This document shows, in pieces, positions 23,746 through 34,929 of a DNA stretch of 64,000 nucleotides. The DNA is taken from assembly GCA_963854835.1 (NCBI GenBank), contig OY978529.1, positions 42,404,055 to 42,468,054 of the forward strand, written 5' to 3'. A program made the translations under genes and the position numbers. Position 1 is the first letter of the stretch; every line of letters begins with the position of its first letter. Source of the stretch: Megamerina dolium. Its lineage: Eukaryota > Arthropoda > Insecta > Diptera > Megamerinidae. The notes beneath the pieces were generated by a model. It was not told the origin of the DNA and searched no databases. It saw only the letters and a program-made list of their open reading frames with translations.

Positions 23746-25095
23746 TATACCCTGCATAATGCAATATGCATGGTATATTAATTTCGGTCAGATGTTTGTG
23801 TCCACTTGAAGGAATCTCCAGAGATATAGACATGGATATATATTCGTGATCAGCGTCGATTAAATTTTCGATTTAACGATGTCCGTCCGTCCGTCCGTCC
23901 GTCCGTCCGTCCGTCCGTCCGTGAAGGAATCTCCGGAGATATAGACATAGATATATATTCGTGATCAGCGTCGATTAAATTTTCGATTTAACGATGTCCG
24001 TCCGTCCGTCCGTCCGTCCGTCCGTCTGTCTGTCACCTGGCTGGTTCGCACGATAACTTGAGTAAATATTGAGCTATTTCGATGAAATTTGGCACAAGTA
24101 ACCTATGATCCAAGGGTACGGAGGGGATTGATATTGGGCATGATCGGTCAATAACCACGCCCACACCAAGCATTCAAAGCGACTAACCTCGAAATTTTCA
24201 AAATCTTTAACTTGCTATAACTCACATAATATACCACTTGGGGCAACAATATTTGGCACATAGACTTATATTATACTACTATATGTACTATATGTACTGT
24301 GTATGTACTTCTTTTAAATTGAAACAGCTGTAACTTCGGCAATCTTGTGTCTAGAATAACTATAATTGACACTTAAATTAATATCGTATTCGGAAATAAT
24401 CTGGCAGAAAATCAGTGTGCCAGGCCTACTCCTTCATGGGTCTCCCATACAAAGTCGAGGGAATTAAACTAAAATTGTAAGCTCCATAGCTTACAAACCA
24501 TTTAGCCTAGGACAACGAGATTTAAGGTATGGATTAGTATTGTACAAGCAATTAAACTCACAGGAAATGGGCGCACCACGTCAACTGTTTATCGTAGCCC
24601 CCATACAAATTTTAAATTGAAACAGCTGTAACTTCTGCATCCTTCTGTCTAGAACAATCATAATTAACACTTAGGTTAATATGGTAGTCGGAAATAATCT
24701 GGCAAAAAATCAGCGTACCACGCCCACTTCTTATTGGGGCTCCCATACAAAGTTGAGGAAATTAAACAAAAATGTTAACCACCATAACTTAGAAACTATT
24801 CAACGTAGGACACCAAATTTAAGGTGTGGAAAAATTAATTGGATTTACTAGAAAGCGGTAAGCCACGCCCACTTTTTATATAGCTCCCATACTAAGCCTC
24901 GGAATTATCTTAAAATCCTTTTACTTCGTCAAAGTCAACCATATTTCGGGTGTAAATTAGTAGTATATGCAAAAATTGTTTCTCGAAAAGTGGAAATAAA
25001 AGAAAAGTTGGATATTCGAGTAAACTTTTTATATATAAATCTACATATGCAGGGTATAGTTTGGTCGGCCCCAGCCGACTGTAAGGAGATTTTTC
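23746..25095. mobile_element. TATACCCTGCATA-bounded interspersed repeat, copy 1 (expanded)
   Basis: It starts TATACCCTGCATA (23746-23758), and the exact inverse TATGCAGGGTATA sits at 25046-25058, followed by GGTCGGCCCCAGCCGACTG and GTAAGGAGAT. Inside are GGTATATTAATTTCGGTCAG, ATATATTCGTGATCAGCGTC, GTCC tracts and CGATAACTTGAGTAAATATT. Two expansions mark this copy: a block from GAAGGAATCTCC to the GTCC tract is repeated twice (about 23815-23921 and 23923-24030), and a 298-bp unit starting at GAAACAGCTGTAAC is present twice (24321 and 24619). It is noncoding. I recall the same order of motifs in Drosophila repeats, which suggests a conserved schizophoran repeat type. Confidence 0.85.
23881..24032. 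repeat. (GTCC)n microsatellites inside the interspersed repeat
   Basis: Two GTCC tetranucleotide tracts (about 23880-23921 and 23997-24032) separated by a duplicated ~75 bp spacer. Copy 2 of the repeat (60.02 kb) has only a short GTCCGTCCATCCGTCTGTCTG tract, so the tract expanded here. Confidence 0.9.
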
Positions 25096-26239
25096 TTTTT
25101 CAATCCGAGTCTGTGTATTTTGTTGACTTTTAAATGAGTCACATACACGCACAATAAGATGAATGCTGCAAAATATATATTTTTCGCGCGTCCATACATT
25201 ATGTAACCAAAGTATATCACTACCGTTAACTTCCGTTAGAGCAGACCAATTGCTTATGCGTATGAAAGTTGTTAATTTCAAAAATTGCTGGTAAGAAATA
25301 CATGCATTAAGGTGGCAGCGAAATGTAGGGGGAATAAATATTTAACGCTAAATCCAATTCTTACAGACTAATAATACCAAGAATCAGTCCTACAACGTTG
25401 AAATGTATGACGTAGCTCATTAATTTTTTCTCCACAAAATTTTCTCTATGGAAAAATATTTGTATTCGAAAGAGCTCAATTAGTTATTTATCACCCTAAT
25501 ATAGAAATGCACGTTTCAGTGTCATAAATAAATAAATGGACACTCCATTCGTAAGTATGTCAATGTCATTTTTGGAATTTCAATTTAAATTAAAAAAAAA
25601 AACATTTCATTTATAAAAAAAAAATCAAAAAAAAATTTTTTTCCGAAAAAAATAATTTTAAAGATATCTTCTAATTAAAATTAACATATTTTTTTTTTGC
25701 TTATCGCTTCATTTACGTACATATACCCACACCATTCATATCAGTTCTGTTGTCAGTTAAAAACTGAACAACTGAACAATCTTTCATTCTCATACGCACG
25801 CGAAAGCAAATCAAAACCTAGATAAATAAAAAAAAAAAAATAAAAGTTTTAAATATGTTTTGTCTGCATGTTGACAAGTAGCAAAAAAAAAAAAAGAGAG
25901 GGAAATGAAAATTATTTCCCCTCTTAATGGGAACATCAATGTTTTTATATTTCAATGTATGCTTGATGGGTCCTATTTATATGTTTTATTTAGGCCAAAC
26001 TTTCTGAAACTTTTTCCTAAAACAATATAATTGAAGAAAAAACTTGATGCTAACTTTTTGTGTTTATTTAATTGGGCGACTCATTTTAGATTCACATAGA
26101 AAAGGCATTGAAATAATGGTGAAGAATTAATGCAAGCAAATAGAGATATAAAATGTCGGTATTAGGGTGAATCATATGTTTTACTAATAAAGCGAATGAC
26201 AATTAGAAATATACATAGATAATTCTAAATATGATATAT
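25096..26239. other. Intergenic, no gene seen
   Basis: AT-rich with several A and T homopolymers (25590-25640, 25830-25900). No ORFs or element ends were recognised. Confidence 0.6.
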
Positions 26240-26682
26240 CCTATATACACTATGATAGAAATAAACTCGAAAAGCATATCTTTTGAAAACAATACTTTGT
26301 ATGGGAGATAGTCTTGATTTTTATCTCATCACTTCCATTCTTGAACTCTGCTATTCTTAGGTAAAAATAACCATATGAGCTGAATTTCAACGTGATAGGC
26401 ATATGCTTTTGTGTACAAAATGAGAAAACCTATGTTCGAAAACAAGCTTTTGTATGAAAGGTTGACGTGATTTTTGTTCCTCTACGTTCATTCTCAAGAT
26501 TTTACTTGCATTGATAAAAATACTGTCAGAGACCCAATTTCAGCTCGATCGATTCATATTTACGAATACAAACTCTTGAAACGTATGTTCTTCTTCTTCT
26601 TATGTGACCATAACAACCGAATATCGATTTAGGCCGAAAATAACATGCTTCGCCAGCCATCTCTGTTCTTAGCTAGCTGGCG

Positions 26683-27777
26683 TCAGTTAGAAATTCCAAG
26701 CGCCGTCAGGTTCTTCAGTACTTGGTCTTTCCACTGGAGGTTTGGTCTTCCTCTTCTGCGTCGTCGTCCAGCGGGTTCCGAATATAACACCCTCTTAGCT
26801 GGAGCGTGTTCTTCCATTCGCTCGACATGACATAGCCAGCGCAGCCGCTGGATTTTGATGCGCTTTACTATGTCAATATCGGCATACAGCTCGTACAGCT
26901 CATGGTTGTACCTTATTCGGTACTCGCCACCAACGCAAATAGGTCCAAAGATCTTGCGTAGGACTTTTCTCTCGAAAACTCCAAGCATTCGCTCATCGGA
27001 TGTGGAAATTGTCCAGGATTCAGCGCCATATGTTAGGACAGGCATGATGAGAGACTTGTAGAGTGTAGTTTTCGTTCTTCGAGAGATGGCTGGACTTCTC
27101 AATTGCTTACTCAGCCCAAAGTAACACCTGTTAGCAAGAGTTATCCTACGCATGATCTCCAAGCTGACGTCATTACTGCTGTTAATGCTGGTTCCAAGAT
27201 AGACAAAGTCCCTTACTACTTCAAAAGCGTAGTTGTCAACAGTGACGTGCTGTCCAAGACGCCGGGACTCTTTATTTGTTGACACTAGATACTTCGTCTT
27301 GCCCTCGTTCACCGTGAGACCCATCCGACGCGACTCTCTTTCCAACTCTGAGAATGCTGCACTGACTGCTCGTGTGTTCATGCCGATTATGTCAATATCG
27401 TCGGCATACGCTAGCAGCATGACACTTTTGTTGAAGATAGTGCCATTATGTCGTAGATCAGCAGCTCGTATTATTTTCTCCATAATAAGATTGAAGAAGT
27501 CGCACGATAACGAATCACCTTGTCTGAAACCCCGTTCGGTATTAAACGGTGCGGAGAGGTCCTTCCCAATTTTCACTGCACAACAGGAGTTATGCAGTGT
27601 CATTCTACAAAGTCGAATGAACTTTGCAGGAATACCGAACTCAGACATTGTTGCGTAGAGGTAATCCCTTACCGGACTGTCGAAAGCGGCTTTATAATCA
27701 ACAAATAGGTGGTGTGTGTCGATCTGTGGCCGTTTCAACCTCGTCATAGTCAGGTGGTGGAATATCAACACCATCAT
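26683..27777 (-). pseudogene. RTE copy B: reverse transcriptase palm to C-terminus
   Basis: The first ~18 codons of this frame are the linker read out of frame. True RT homology starts near 27735 with QIDTHHLFVDYKAAFDSPVR (first catalytic Asp in VDYKAAFD). It continues through the RQGDSLSCDFFNLIMEKI box, the YADD box (MLLAYADDIDIIGMN), the primer-grip-like YLGTSIN segment, PVLTYGAESWT, FERKVLRKIFGPI and RLRWLCHVERMEE, to the basic RRRRGRPNLQWKDQV and NLTALGISN. The RT fingers, normally about 100 residues before the first Asp, are missing, so it is catalytically incomplete. Confidence 0.9.
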
Positions 27778-28603
27778 CTGTAATTGGGGTTATCGGGCAA
27801 ACTCCTCCACTGGCGGAATTGTTCGTAGCATCGCCATTCAGTAACGTGGAGTAGTGTTCCCTCCATAGGCTCAGTACACTCTGGACATCCGTAACCAGAT
27901 TCCCATTTCCATCACGACAAGAAGAGGCTCCGGGATTTAAACCTCCACTCAGGCACTTGATCTTTTCAAAGAATTTTCGAGTCTCATTCTTATCGGTACA
28001 CATCTCCTCACACTCGCGTCTTTCTTGTTCTCTTTTCTTGCGCCTGAAAAGACGTCTCTCAGCACTCCTTTTCTCTCTATACCGCTCCTTAACAGCTCGC
28101 GTTGCGCCTGCACGCAGGGTTTTTCTGTAGGCGGCGTCTTTCTCTGCGGTAGCGTCGCGACACTCCTGATCATACCACTCATTCCTCAGAGGCCGGTAGT
28201 AACCGATTACCTCCTCGGCAGCAGTAGTCATGGAGTGGGATATATGTGTCCACCGTGCGCATGTATCATCAAGTGGGGGAGTGTTCTGCATAAGCAGATC
28301 CGATAGTTGAGTGGAAAATGCATCTGCTGTCTCTGGTGATCGCAGCTTACTGACGTCGAGCTTTCTCTGTGTGGGACTTCTCTTGTTATTTGCGACACAT
28401 AGGCGTGTGCGCACCTTAGCTGCAACAAGGTAGTGATCCGAGTCGATGTGGGCACCACGGATCGATTTCACGTCCATCACACTGGAAGCATGCCTTCCGT
28501 CAATCACCACATGATCAATTTGGTTTCTTGTACGTTGATCTGGAGACAGCCATGTCGCTTTGTGGATGTCGTGATGCTGGAATCTGGTACCACCAATTAC
28601 CAA
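27698..28603 (-). pseudogene. RTE copy B: endonuclease C-terminus and linker
   Basis: The open frame has no true ATG; it begins at the truncation with LVIGGTRF. It holds the last part of the AP-like endonuclease (HKATWLSPDQRTRNQIDHV and the terminal SDH motif in GAHIDSDHYLVAAKV). A basic, coiled-coil-prone linker follows (KERYREKRSAERRLFRRKK), then the start of the pre-RT segment up to PPPDYDEVE. The frame then runs into foreign codons and stops, because of an internal deletion that joins it out of frame to the RT palm. It cannot make an active protein. Confidence 0.88.
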
Positions 28604-28960
28604 TTACTTAAAACGTATGTTCGAAAATATAATTTTGTATGAGATGTATATGAGATTACCATTTAATCATGGACATATTTTAGTTCATCAGTTACTTAAT
28701 CAAAATAATTGTATGTACTATATTTTGGCTTGATATCTTAATAATTTTGTACGTATTTTCTGAAAATATATGTTCGAAAACATACTTTTGTATGGGAAGT
28801 TGGTGTGATTTTTACGCCACAGCATCGGTTTTCAAACTAGTTTATTTATTGATGAAAATACTATTGTATAACGAATTTCAAAATGATTGATTGATATTTG
28901 TGTTCGCAAGTTAGAAAAACACTTTCGAAAAAAGCATTTTGGAATTAATTGTAAATTTCT

Positions 28961-30019
28961 AAATAAGAAAGATACACATAATCAATAAATATATGGAAAA
29001 AAAAAAACTTTTGGAAACGACGGATTTTCTCAAGTTTAATTTTTTTTTAATTCTATGGTCTTTTTTAACATTCCATGAAATTTTGACACACCATAATATG
29101 CAAGCAAAATTTTGCCGCACCATAATATGCAAACCGGCCCACCAAAAACAATGTTATGAACTGGCTTATATATATACATTTTTTACTTCAAAATTTTGTC
29201 ATCGTATCATCAGGTTGTTAACAGCACGTTTTTCGAATAAATTTGACTACCAAATACATATGCTATTGAATTATTAATTTGTTTGTAAACAATTGACAAT
29301 CGACTCTATTCACACGCAGATATGCAAAATTTAATTATGCCAATGTGTGTGTGGTATATGCACCAATGTGAATAATTTTGCAGTGGTATTTGGTAAATAT
29401 GCAAACAACAACGAAATGGAAGTAAATATTTTCATACTCATACCCATTAAGTCTGAAGTAAATTATGATTTAAACCACCATATTGTATATTGTATATTAG
29501 TGTTGTATATTTATATGCATAAGCATATGCTAATAAAGGGTGATTTGTTTAATATTCCATAGTATTTCAAATGGGATCAAATCAGGAAGTAGTTAGGTAT
29601 TACTTTATTCTTTATATTTACTTATTTTTATGTAATAATTAAATAGTAAAGAGATATCACTTCCAAAGCTCACTTAATTTCATTAAAAAAATCGTACAAA
29701 CTTAATAAAATGCCCCATTTTACATATGTAGATAATAATACGCATTTTATAATATAATTTACTAATCTGCATTTGTCATACAAAATGCACTTTGCTGGTG
29801 TTTATGCATCAATTTTATATTTTGCTACATTAATTTGAAAAAAATAAATAAATAAATAAATAAAAACGTATGAATAAATTATTTGTCTGTACTTAATGCT
29901 ATTGTTGTTGTTGTTTGTCTTTTTTTAATACCATCTGTATGTATAAGTACAATCAGGTGATTTTTTAATATAGAGGAGAACACTTTTTGAATTTCAATTT
30001 TAGCTCAAAGTATTCAATT
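28961..30019. other. Intergenic, no gene seen
   Basis: AT-rich. CACCATAATATGCAA occurs twice (near 29090 and 29121). Short (AATA)n near 29848-29865. No gene recognised. Confidence 0.55.
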
Positions 30020-30935
30020 TAATAAAAAAAAGGCTACAAAATAAAAATATTAATGCCTATTGATGAAATTTTAGAACTGCTGCAAGAGGAGTTCTTATTA
30101 TTTAACCATAATAACTCGCCTCCTCGATCAATTATAAGGCCAACTCTTATTAATTTTTCCTCCCAACATTTTCCCTTAAATATTTACCACGTATCACCCT
30201 TCCCAAAAAATTGACGACTCCACCACGACTACCAGCAGTCGCCCCTCGAAGGCTAAAACGCAAGACCATTTTTCATTATTTTTGTCATTTGAGCTCTTTT
30301 TTCGAAACATACTTAACCGCTATAGCCATCCATTGAAAAAAAAATCCAAACATTACTTTTATAATGCCCCCGAGTGGTAAAATGTAAGGCCCACCCTCAT
30401 TGATTTGTTTCTCATAATTGTTCCTCTAAACATACTTACCACATATCTCTTTCTCTTCAGCGGGCTGCCATTACAAAATTAACGAAAAATACCAACCGAG
30501 AAATCGCTTCTAGAATGAAGAAATGTAAATTCGGTCGATTGAATTTACCTCTCCAATATTTATTTCGAACTTCCTTACATGTCACCTCTATGCCTTAAGG
30601 GGACTGGTATATCAAATTAATGCAATAATACCGGAAAATGAATAAACAACGCCATGACTATGTAGGAATCATTCCTATGGGGATAGAATGTAATTCCTAC
30701 CTTCATTCGTTTTACTTGTTTAATATTTTTCTCACTCATTCTTTCCCCATGTCTTCAGTCCTTAAGGGCGCTGCCGCACAAAATTAAAAAAAAAAAAAAA
30801 AAACATACCAGCCCCGAATTTGGCTCTGAAGTAATTATCTTTCCTCTCCAATATTTCCCCCAAGCTTTCCAAACCCTTATATTCACTCCGCTTAAATCCT
30901 AAGCAATTTCACGTCCTACTCATGGGAAGGAAGAA
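30020..30935. repeat. Degenerate tandem repeats, family T4, locus 1
   Basis: Blocks of the type CATTAATTTTTCTTCC, AACATTTTCCCT.AA, ATACTTACCACATATC and GGGCTGCCATACAAAATTAA recur near 30150, 30410, 30540 and 30700. TACAAAATTAA-type blocks are at about 30463, 30600 and 30768 (137 and 168 bp apart). The same family recurs at 36.5-39 kb and 53.4-53.9 kb. Confidence 0.65.
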
Positions 30936-33129
30936 TTAAATTGCACAGTGACACAGCATTTGTGGGAGCACAATGATCCTATCTTACGATGAAAGACATA
31001 GACCCATGTATTAAAAATCCAAATCGTTTTGCATTCTCAGACAAAATTCTCTATGGCCATATTAAATTTGCAATTCTTTGCCAGAGTGTTTTTAGAATAA
31101 ATGAAAAAAAGCGTTAAAATTCATATTTGAGCGAAATATATAATTTAAGTACATATAGTAAAATTTAACGAGTAATAATTTTGTAGAACATATTAACCCA
31201 TTAGCTCTCTCACGAAAGGGTCGTTTTGACCCCTAACCCTTTTTTGGAGAGTTTGAATAAAATGGCATTTCGAAGACAACTAGGGGATTAAAATGTTTTA
31301 AAAAATTATTTGCCGGAAAATTTCACTAGGGGTATTCTCAAGCAAAATCTTTATACAAAGAACGTAAGTCACACAGAGTATAAAAAATAAATATAACCCC
31401 TTGAAATATGCAACTTTTTATATATTCTTTTATAAATACAATAATTTGTTCACAAATATAATTCTTGGTACATCAGTGTTGCAATCATCACTATCATCAG
31501 AAACTGAGCTACACATGATGTCCACATGTGACTCTCTCTCTCTCTCTTCCAATTCAAATTTTACTTTCGCTCTGCCTTGGTTTTTATGTTGGCCACAGAA
31601 TGCGCATATATTTTACAAAGCCATTTTGAAGACCGATAATTATTTTCTGATTTTGTATAAGCTTATAAGCTGGTGCAAGAGCTAGTGCGTAAATTATTAA
31701 AGTAGCTTAAAATAAATGTATGATTATAACAATGTGTTTTGCAGCAAAGTGGAAGCACAACAATTTTTACTCGACGTAAAATCTATGATTCATTTTAAAT
31801 CAAAATATTCAATATTTATGTACGAGTACATATTCCGCTTTGACACTAACACTTTCTAAGTGCTAATAAAAAGTCAAAAATAAAAATTCAAACAAAAATT
31901 AAATGACTGCACACATCAAAAGAAAACAATTTCAGAAAATAATCTCTAAAACACTATTAACACCAAATAGAACTCAAAGAGAAAATAGTAAAAGGTATAA
32001 TAGAAAAAAAAGCAAACATTAAAAGCAATATTTTCAAAATCCTTTAAAATGATGATAGCGAATTACGAATGTCAACAGTAAAAATACAACAACTACAAAA
32101 AATTCATATAAAATATTCATGAGCATATCGTGGAGGTAAAGACATATAAAATACATATGTTTTTTTATTGGTGAAATCTTTATGGTAAATGTATTTTGTT
32201 TGTATAATGGAAGCGACTCTAAAACTCGATGTATTTACATTCAAAAGTAGCAAAAATATGAAATGTAATGGAAAAATAGAAATCAAAACATGAACATATG
32301 AACTTTGACAGCAGCAATAATATGGAACATATGAATTACATATTATATGTTTGTTTTTAGATTAGCATAACTTTGAATTGAATCACGTAAAACATTTTAA
32401 AACTTTAGAATTTATTTGGCAGATAATTTTATAACATTTACTTAGTATATATTTCAATATTATTGTGCTCATGTGGCAATAATCCACGTTTTAAATTATA
32501 TTTTAAAAATTTCAACATTTTTGTAATATAATTTCACAATTTACAAATGCTTTTGTAATACTAACAATTATATGATCAAAGGGCCAATTCGATTGAATAT
32601 AATTGCTTCTTAAATTTCTGTTGAATAATTTTTTTTATCTGAAATTTCAGTATATGATTATTCAAAAAGAAGCAAGAGTGCTTAGCTACAGATAAATATC
32701 TTCATTATATACTTCAGTTTTTGCACTGACACAATGAGCGACATTTCAAGTTCTTATCACTGTCACATTGAAGCGTACAAACCAATAGCAATAAAAATGT
32801 ATAGCATACATAAACATATAATGGATACACCTTATACGTACGATATAAATGCAGAAGTTAAGTACTCGTATTAGTGTTGTTGCTGGCTTTTGCTGTATAT
32901 GTATGTTATATTCTGCCAAAATCAATTTGCTTAAAAGGCGTTAGGAAAAATTGAGATGGCAAATGCGAAACATTATCAATAAAGATGGATACAACCAACA
33001 CCACCACCACCACCACCACCAGCATAAGGTGAGAATGACAAAAAAAAAAAAAAATCTATACAATATATCGTACATACCAACAAATGTATATTCATTTTTA
33101 TGTATATGTAGTCGTACATACCTATATAC
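30936..33129. other. Intergenic, no gene seen
   Basis: Mostly AT-rich DNA. A CCACCA trinucleotide run sits at about 32998-33021. A possible piggyBac-type terminus (31193-31240) is listed separately. Confidence 0.55.
31193..31240 (+). mobile_element. Possible solo terminus of a piggyBac-like element
   Basis: TTAACCCATTAGC is followed by the hairpin AAAGGGTCGTTTTGACCCCT. TTAA plus CCC at the tip, with a GGGTC/GACCC hairpin just inside, resembles piggyBac-like ends. I found no matching opposite end or transposase nearby, so this is weak. Confidence 0.3.
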
Positions 33130-33135
33130 AATATA

Positions 33136-34927
33136 TTGGGTGATATAAAAAGTCTCTGCGGTATTGATGCCCATATATCGAGCAACACTAATTGTATCAA
33201 GGGAACAGGCTTTCGAAAGGCGACAGTTCAGGCTACATTTTTTGTGAAGACAATTCTATAATTCGTTCCTCGTGTAAAAAGTTATATTAGTTGACTTCAC
33301 ACCAAACTCGTTACTTCATTAGTCCATTTGATTTGATAATTTTTGTGTGTATTTTGTTTTTGTAAAATTAGCGAATTTTCGAAAATGCACATAAAAAACT
33401 ACCAAGCGATGAACTAACGAAGCAATGAGTTTGACGTGAAGTCACCTATTGATTTGAAAATGTGTGAAATATCTGAAGAAATGCGCTATGCGATGTTTTT
33501 GACAATAAAAAATGCAAAACTGGTGCAAAACCAACTAGAAAGATTTGCACAGTTTACAGTTGGAATGTTTCAACTACGCTAGCTTCCATTCTGAAAATAT
33601 CAATGTTAGAGATGCACCTCGCACTGGCCGGCCCATCACTGAAAAAGTCGATGAAATTTTGCAACAGAGTAATCAAGACCCACACAGAATCAATCAATCA
33701 ATCAAAAGAGAGCGTGACATTAGAGCAAGAACAAAAACCTTGTTCATCAAGTGGACCACGCGAAACCAGACTGAAGTCTGTTAGAGGATATGAGCCCTAC
33801 GGCTGATACTTCTGAGGGCCAACCACAACTGTTACGGGCACTGCGACCATACGAGGTCTTTTGTACCCAAGCCAGTCTACGACACTAGAATCACCTCTTG
33901 TCGAACTTTTGATGATTGAAGCTGGTGTGAGAAACTCAGCTGAAAGTGTCTACACTTCGTGTCAGAGGATAATCCCATTTTGTGGAGGTGGTACTTTAAC
34001 CAGTTAGGTGTAGATTTGTTCTGCTAAGGCTAATTCTGTCAAAAGCTGTATCATATGATGACGAGGGGTTTCACTTGGGGGAGACCTATCGAATTTGTCC
34101 ATTGTATTTTGGTATTTGTGTTGGTAATGTTTTTCTATCATAGCTTTGGCCGATGCCCAGCTTATACCACCGAAAGGTTCAGGAACTGTCAGTGGAGAAA
34201 ACGAGCCAGTTCTTGCTAGTTCGTCCGCCACTTTATTGCCCTCAATTCCATGGTGCCCTGACACCCAACATAATATGACGATATTTTACAAAGACAGTTT
34301 TTATAGGATAAGAAAACATTCGGTGACTAGTTCGGAAAAGAACTCCCATGAGGAGAGAGATTTGATAGCAGCTTGGCTGTCTAAGTAGTCTGGAAGTAGA
34401 AGTCACACTTGGTGGAGACAGATTGCCCAGGGAAGCATAGCTTAAAACAGAAGGGCGGCAGGTATTCTGAGTTCGCATATTAAGACCGTGCACCCGCACG
34501 GCCATACATCTATCAGCATACGCTATTTCACCTTAGATTTGGGACATTTTTTAGAGAGTTTACATCTCTCCACCCGAGAAACTATCAGGACATAGCAGAG
34601 GCACTAAACGTCAAACATACGACATTTTGGAATAATTTCAGACAAGTTGGCTGCTTAAAGAAGCTCTTTGTTTTGGTGCCAATACTCTCTTGATGGTTAA
34701 AAATTGGACGATCGAAGATCCGTTGTAAATCATTTGATAGACTTTGTCGTCGATTAACCACAGAAGTTCTCAAACGATTGAATTTTGATGCTAATGGAAA
34801 AATTGGCAAAACGTCATAAATCATAATGGCCAATATGTTCTTCATTAAAATGGATTTTCAATAAAGAACATTTTAATTCGAAAAAATTTACAAAAAAAAA
34901 ACCGCGGAGACTTTTTATATCACCCAA
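33136..34927 (+). mobile_element. Mariner-like element with intact inverted ends, dead transposase and a nested LINE fragment
   Basis: The ends TTGGGTGATATAAAAAGTCT (33136-) and the inverse (to 34927) match over about 27 bp and are flanked by TA. Only parts of the transposase DNA-binding domain are recognisable: FHSENINVRDAPRTGRP and ITEKVDEILQQ (33590-33665), then after the nested LINE IAEALNVKHTTFWNNFRQVG and CLKKLFVLVP (34585-34680). No catalytic domain is visible before the right end, so this copy was internally deleted before or after the LINE inserted. Several frame breaks. It could only move with a transposase supplied elsewhere. Confidence 0.82.
33700..34560 (-). pseudogene. LINE 3' fragment with RNase H domain, nested in the mariner
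   Basis: The minus strand carries SGHHGIEGNKVADELARTGS, the C-terminal RNase H signature of I/Loa/R1-group LINEs, at about 34200-34264. An upstream segment in other frames (about 34265-34500) fits the preceding RNase H strands. Downstream to about 33700 is probably 3' UTR ending in a GATT repeat (GATTGATTGATTGATTC on the minus strand), a plausible simple-repeat tail. It separates the two halves of the mariner DNA-binding domain, so it inserted into that element. Clade assignment among RNase H-bearing LINEs is uncertain. Confidence 0.7.
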
Positions 34928-34929
34928 TA

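Larger units (their letters stand above)
26591..28610 (-). mobile_element. RTE-like LINE copy B, 5'-truncated and internally deleted, with 12-bp target duplication
   Basis: The minus-strand element runs from 28610 (5') to 26591 (3'), flanked by AAACGTATGTTC at 26579-26590 and again at 28611-28622. The 5' truncation falls inside the endonuclease. The 3' end is GTTGTTATGGTCACATAAG followed by an AAG microsatellite; simple-repeat tails are typical of RTE-clade LINEs. The two protein parts are listed separately. Sequence is very close to copy C (36.8 kb) and copy D (55.9 kb), so this family was recently active. Confidence 0.93.
26240..28960. repeat. Tandem array of family T3, second locus, split by an RTE insertion
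   Basis: Monomers at 26240-26590 and 28611-28960 carry the same TTCGAAAACA and TTTTGTATGAAAGGT blocks as the 16.8-18.2 kb array. Once the 2,020-bp LINE and one target duplication are removed, the TTCGAAAA spacing across the junction returns to about 152-156 bp, so the two flanks are one array. About four to five monomers are recognisable. Confidence 0.8.

Noticed and set aside
24910..25281. 123-codon minus-strand ORF
   Set aside because: Most of it lies in the end of the noncoding TATACCCTGCATA repeat and there is no equivalent open frame in the second copy.
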